The notes beneath the pieces are model-generated. The model did not search any database and was not told the DNA's origin. It saw only the letters and a program-made list of their open reading frames with translations. A program made the translations under genes and the position numbers. A stretch of DNA of 8,439 nt from NCBI GenBank assembly GCA_003456055.1, contig DMPG01000024.1:4595-13033 (forward strand), in the 5' to 3' direction. Of the stretch, positions 7,646 through 8,439 are shown in pieces. The stretch is from Bacteroidota bacterium (GTDB lineage Bacteria; Bacteroidota; Ignavibacteria; UBA10030; UBA8401). The first letter of the stretch is position 1. Each line of letters starts with the position of its first letter.

Positions 7646-8439
<794 letters not shown>

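Overview
All supported genes in this window lie on the minus strand. It reads as an ordinary, densely packed chromosomal housekeeping region. I see no mobile element, CRISPR array, RNA gene or foreign island. The DNA is AT-rich by eye. Several starts have weak or no Shine-Dalgarno sequence, two starts are non-ATG, and the Rel protein has an RFKN motif. Together these point loosely to the Bacteroidota / Chlorobi / Ignavibacteria side of the bacteria. That placement is an inference, not a demonstration.

In transcription order (high to low coordinates) there are two blocks. Block 1 (8439 to about 6367) is a methionine pair. It holds metY (O-acetylhomoserine sulfhydrylase, 5' end cut by the window edge) and metX (homoserine O-acyltransferase). 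A 13-bp hairpin separates them, and a strong intrinsic terminator closes the block. MetX acylates homoserine and MetY replaces the acyl group with sulfide to give homocysteine.

Block 2 (6325 to 1) is a six-gene run with gaps of 21, 3, 6 and 1 bp and one 8-bp overlap. The order is der (ribosome-assembly GTPase), upp (uracil salvage), an uncharacterised exported TPR protein, rel (bifunctional ppGpp synthetase/hydrolase), ruvX/yqgF (RNase H-fold nuclease linked to 16S rRNA maturation) and mtgA (monofunctional peptidoglycan glycosyltransferase, 3' end cut by the window edge). Spacing this tight suggests one operon. Der, Rel and YqgF all bear on ribosome production and its control by nucleotide signals, so the cluster has a loose growth-control theme.

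The least explained parts are the TPR protein, the hairpin that occupies the region just ahead of the metX start, and the reason for the operon's composition. No gene-free stretch exceeds 300 bases. The longest, between metX and der, is about 146 bases and holds the terminator.
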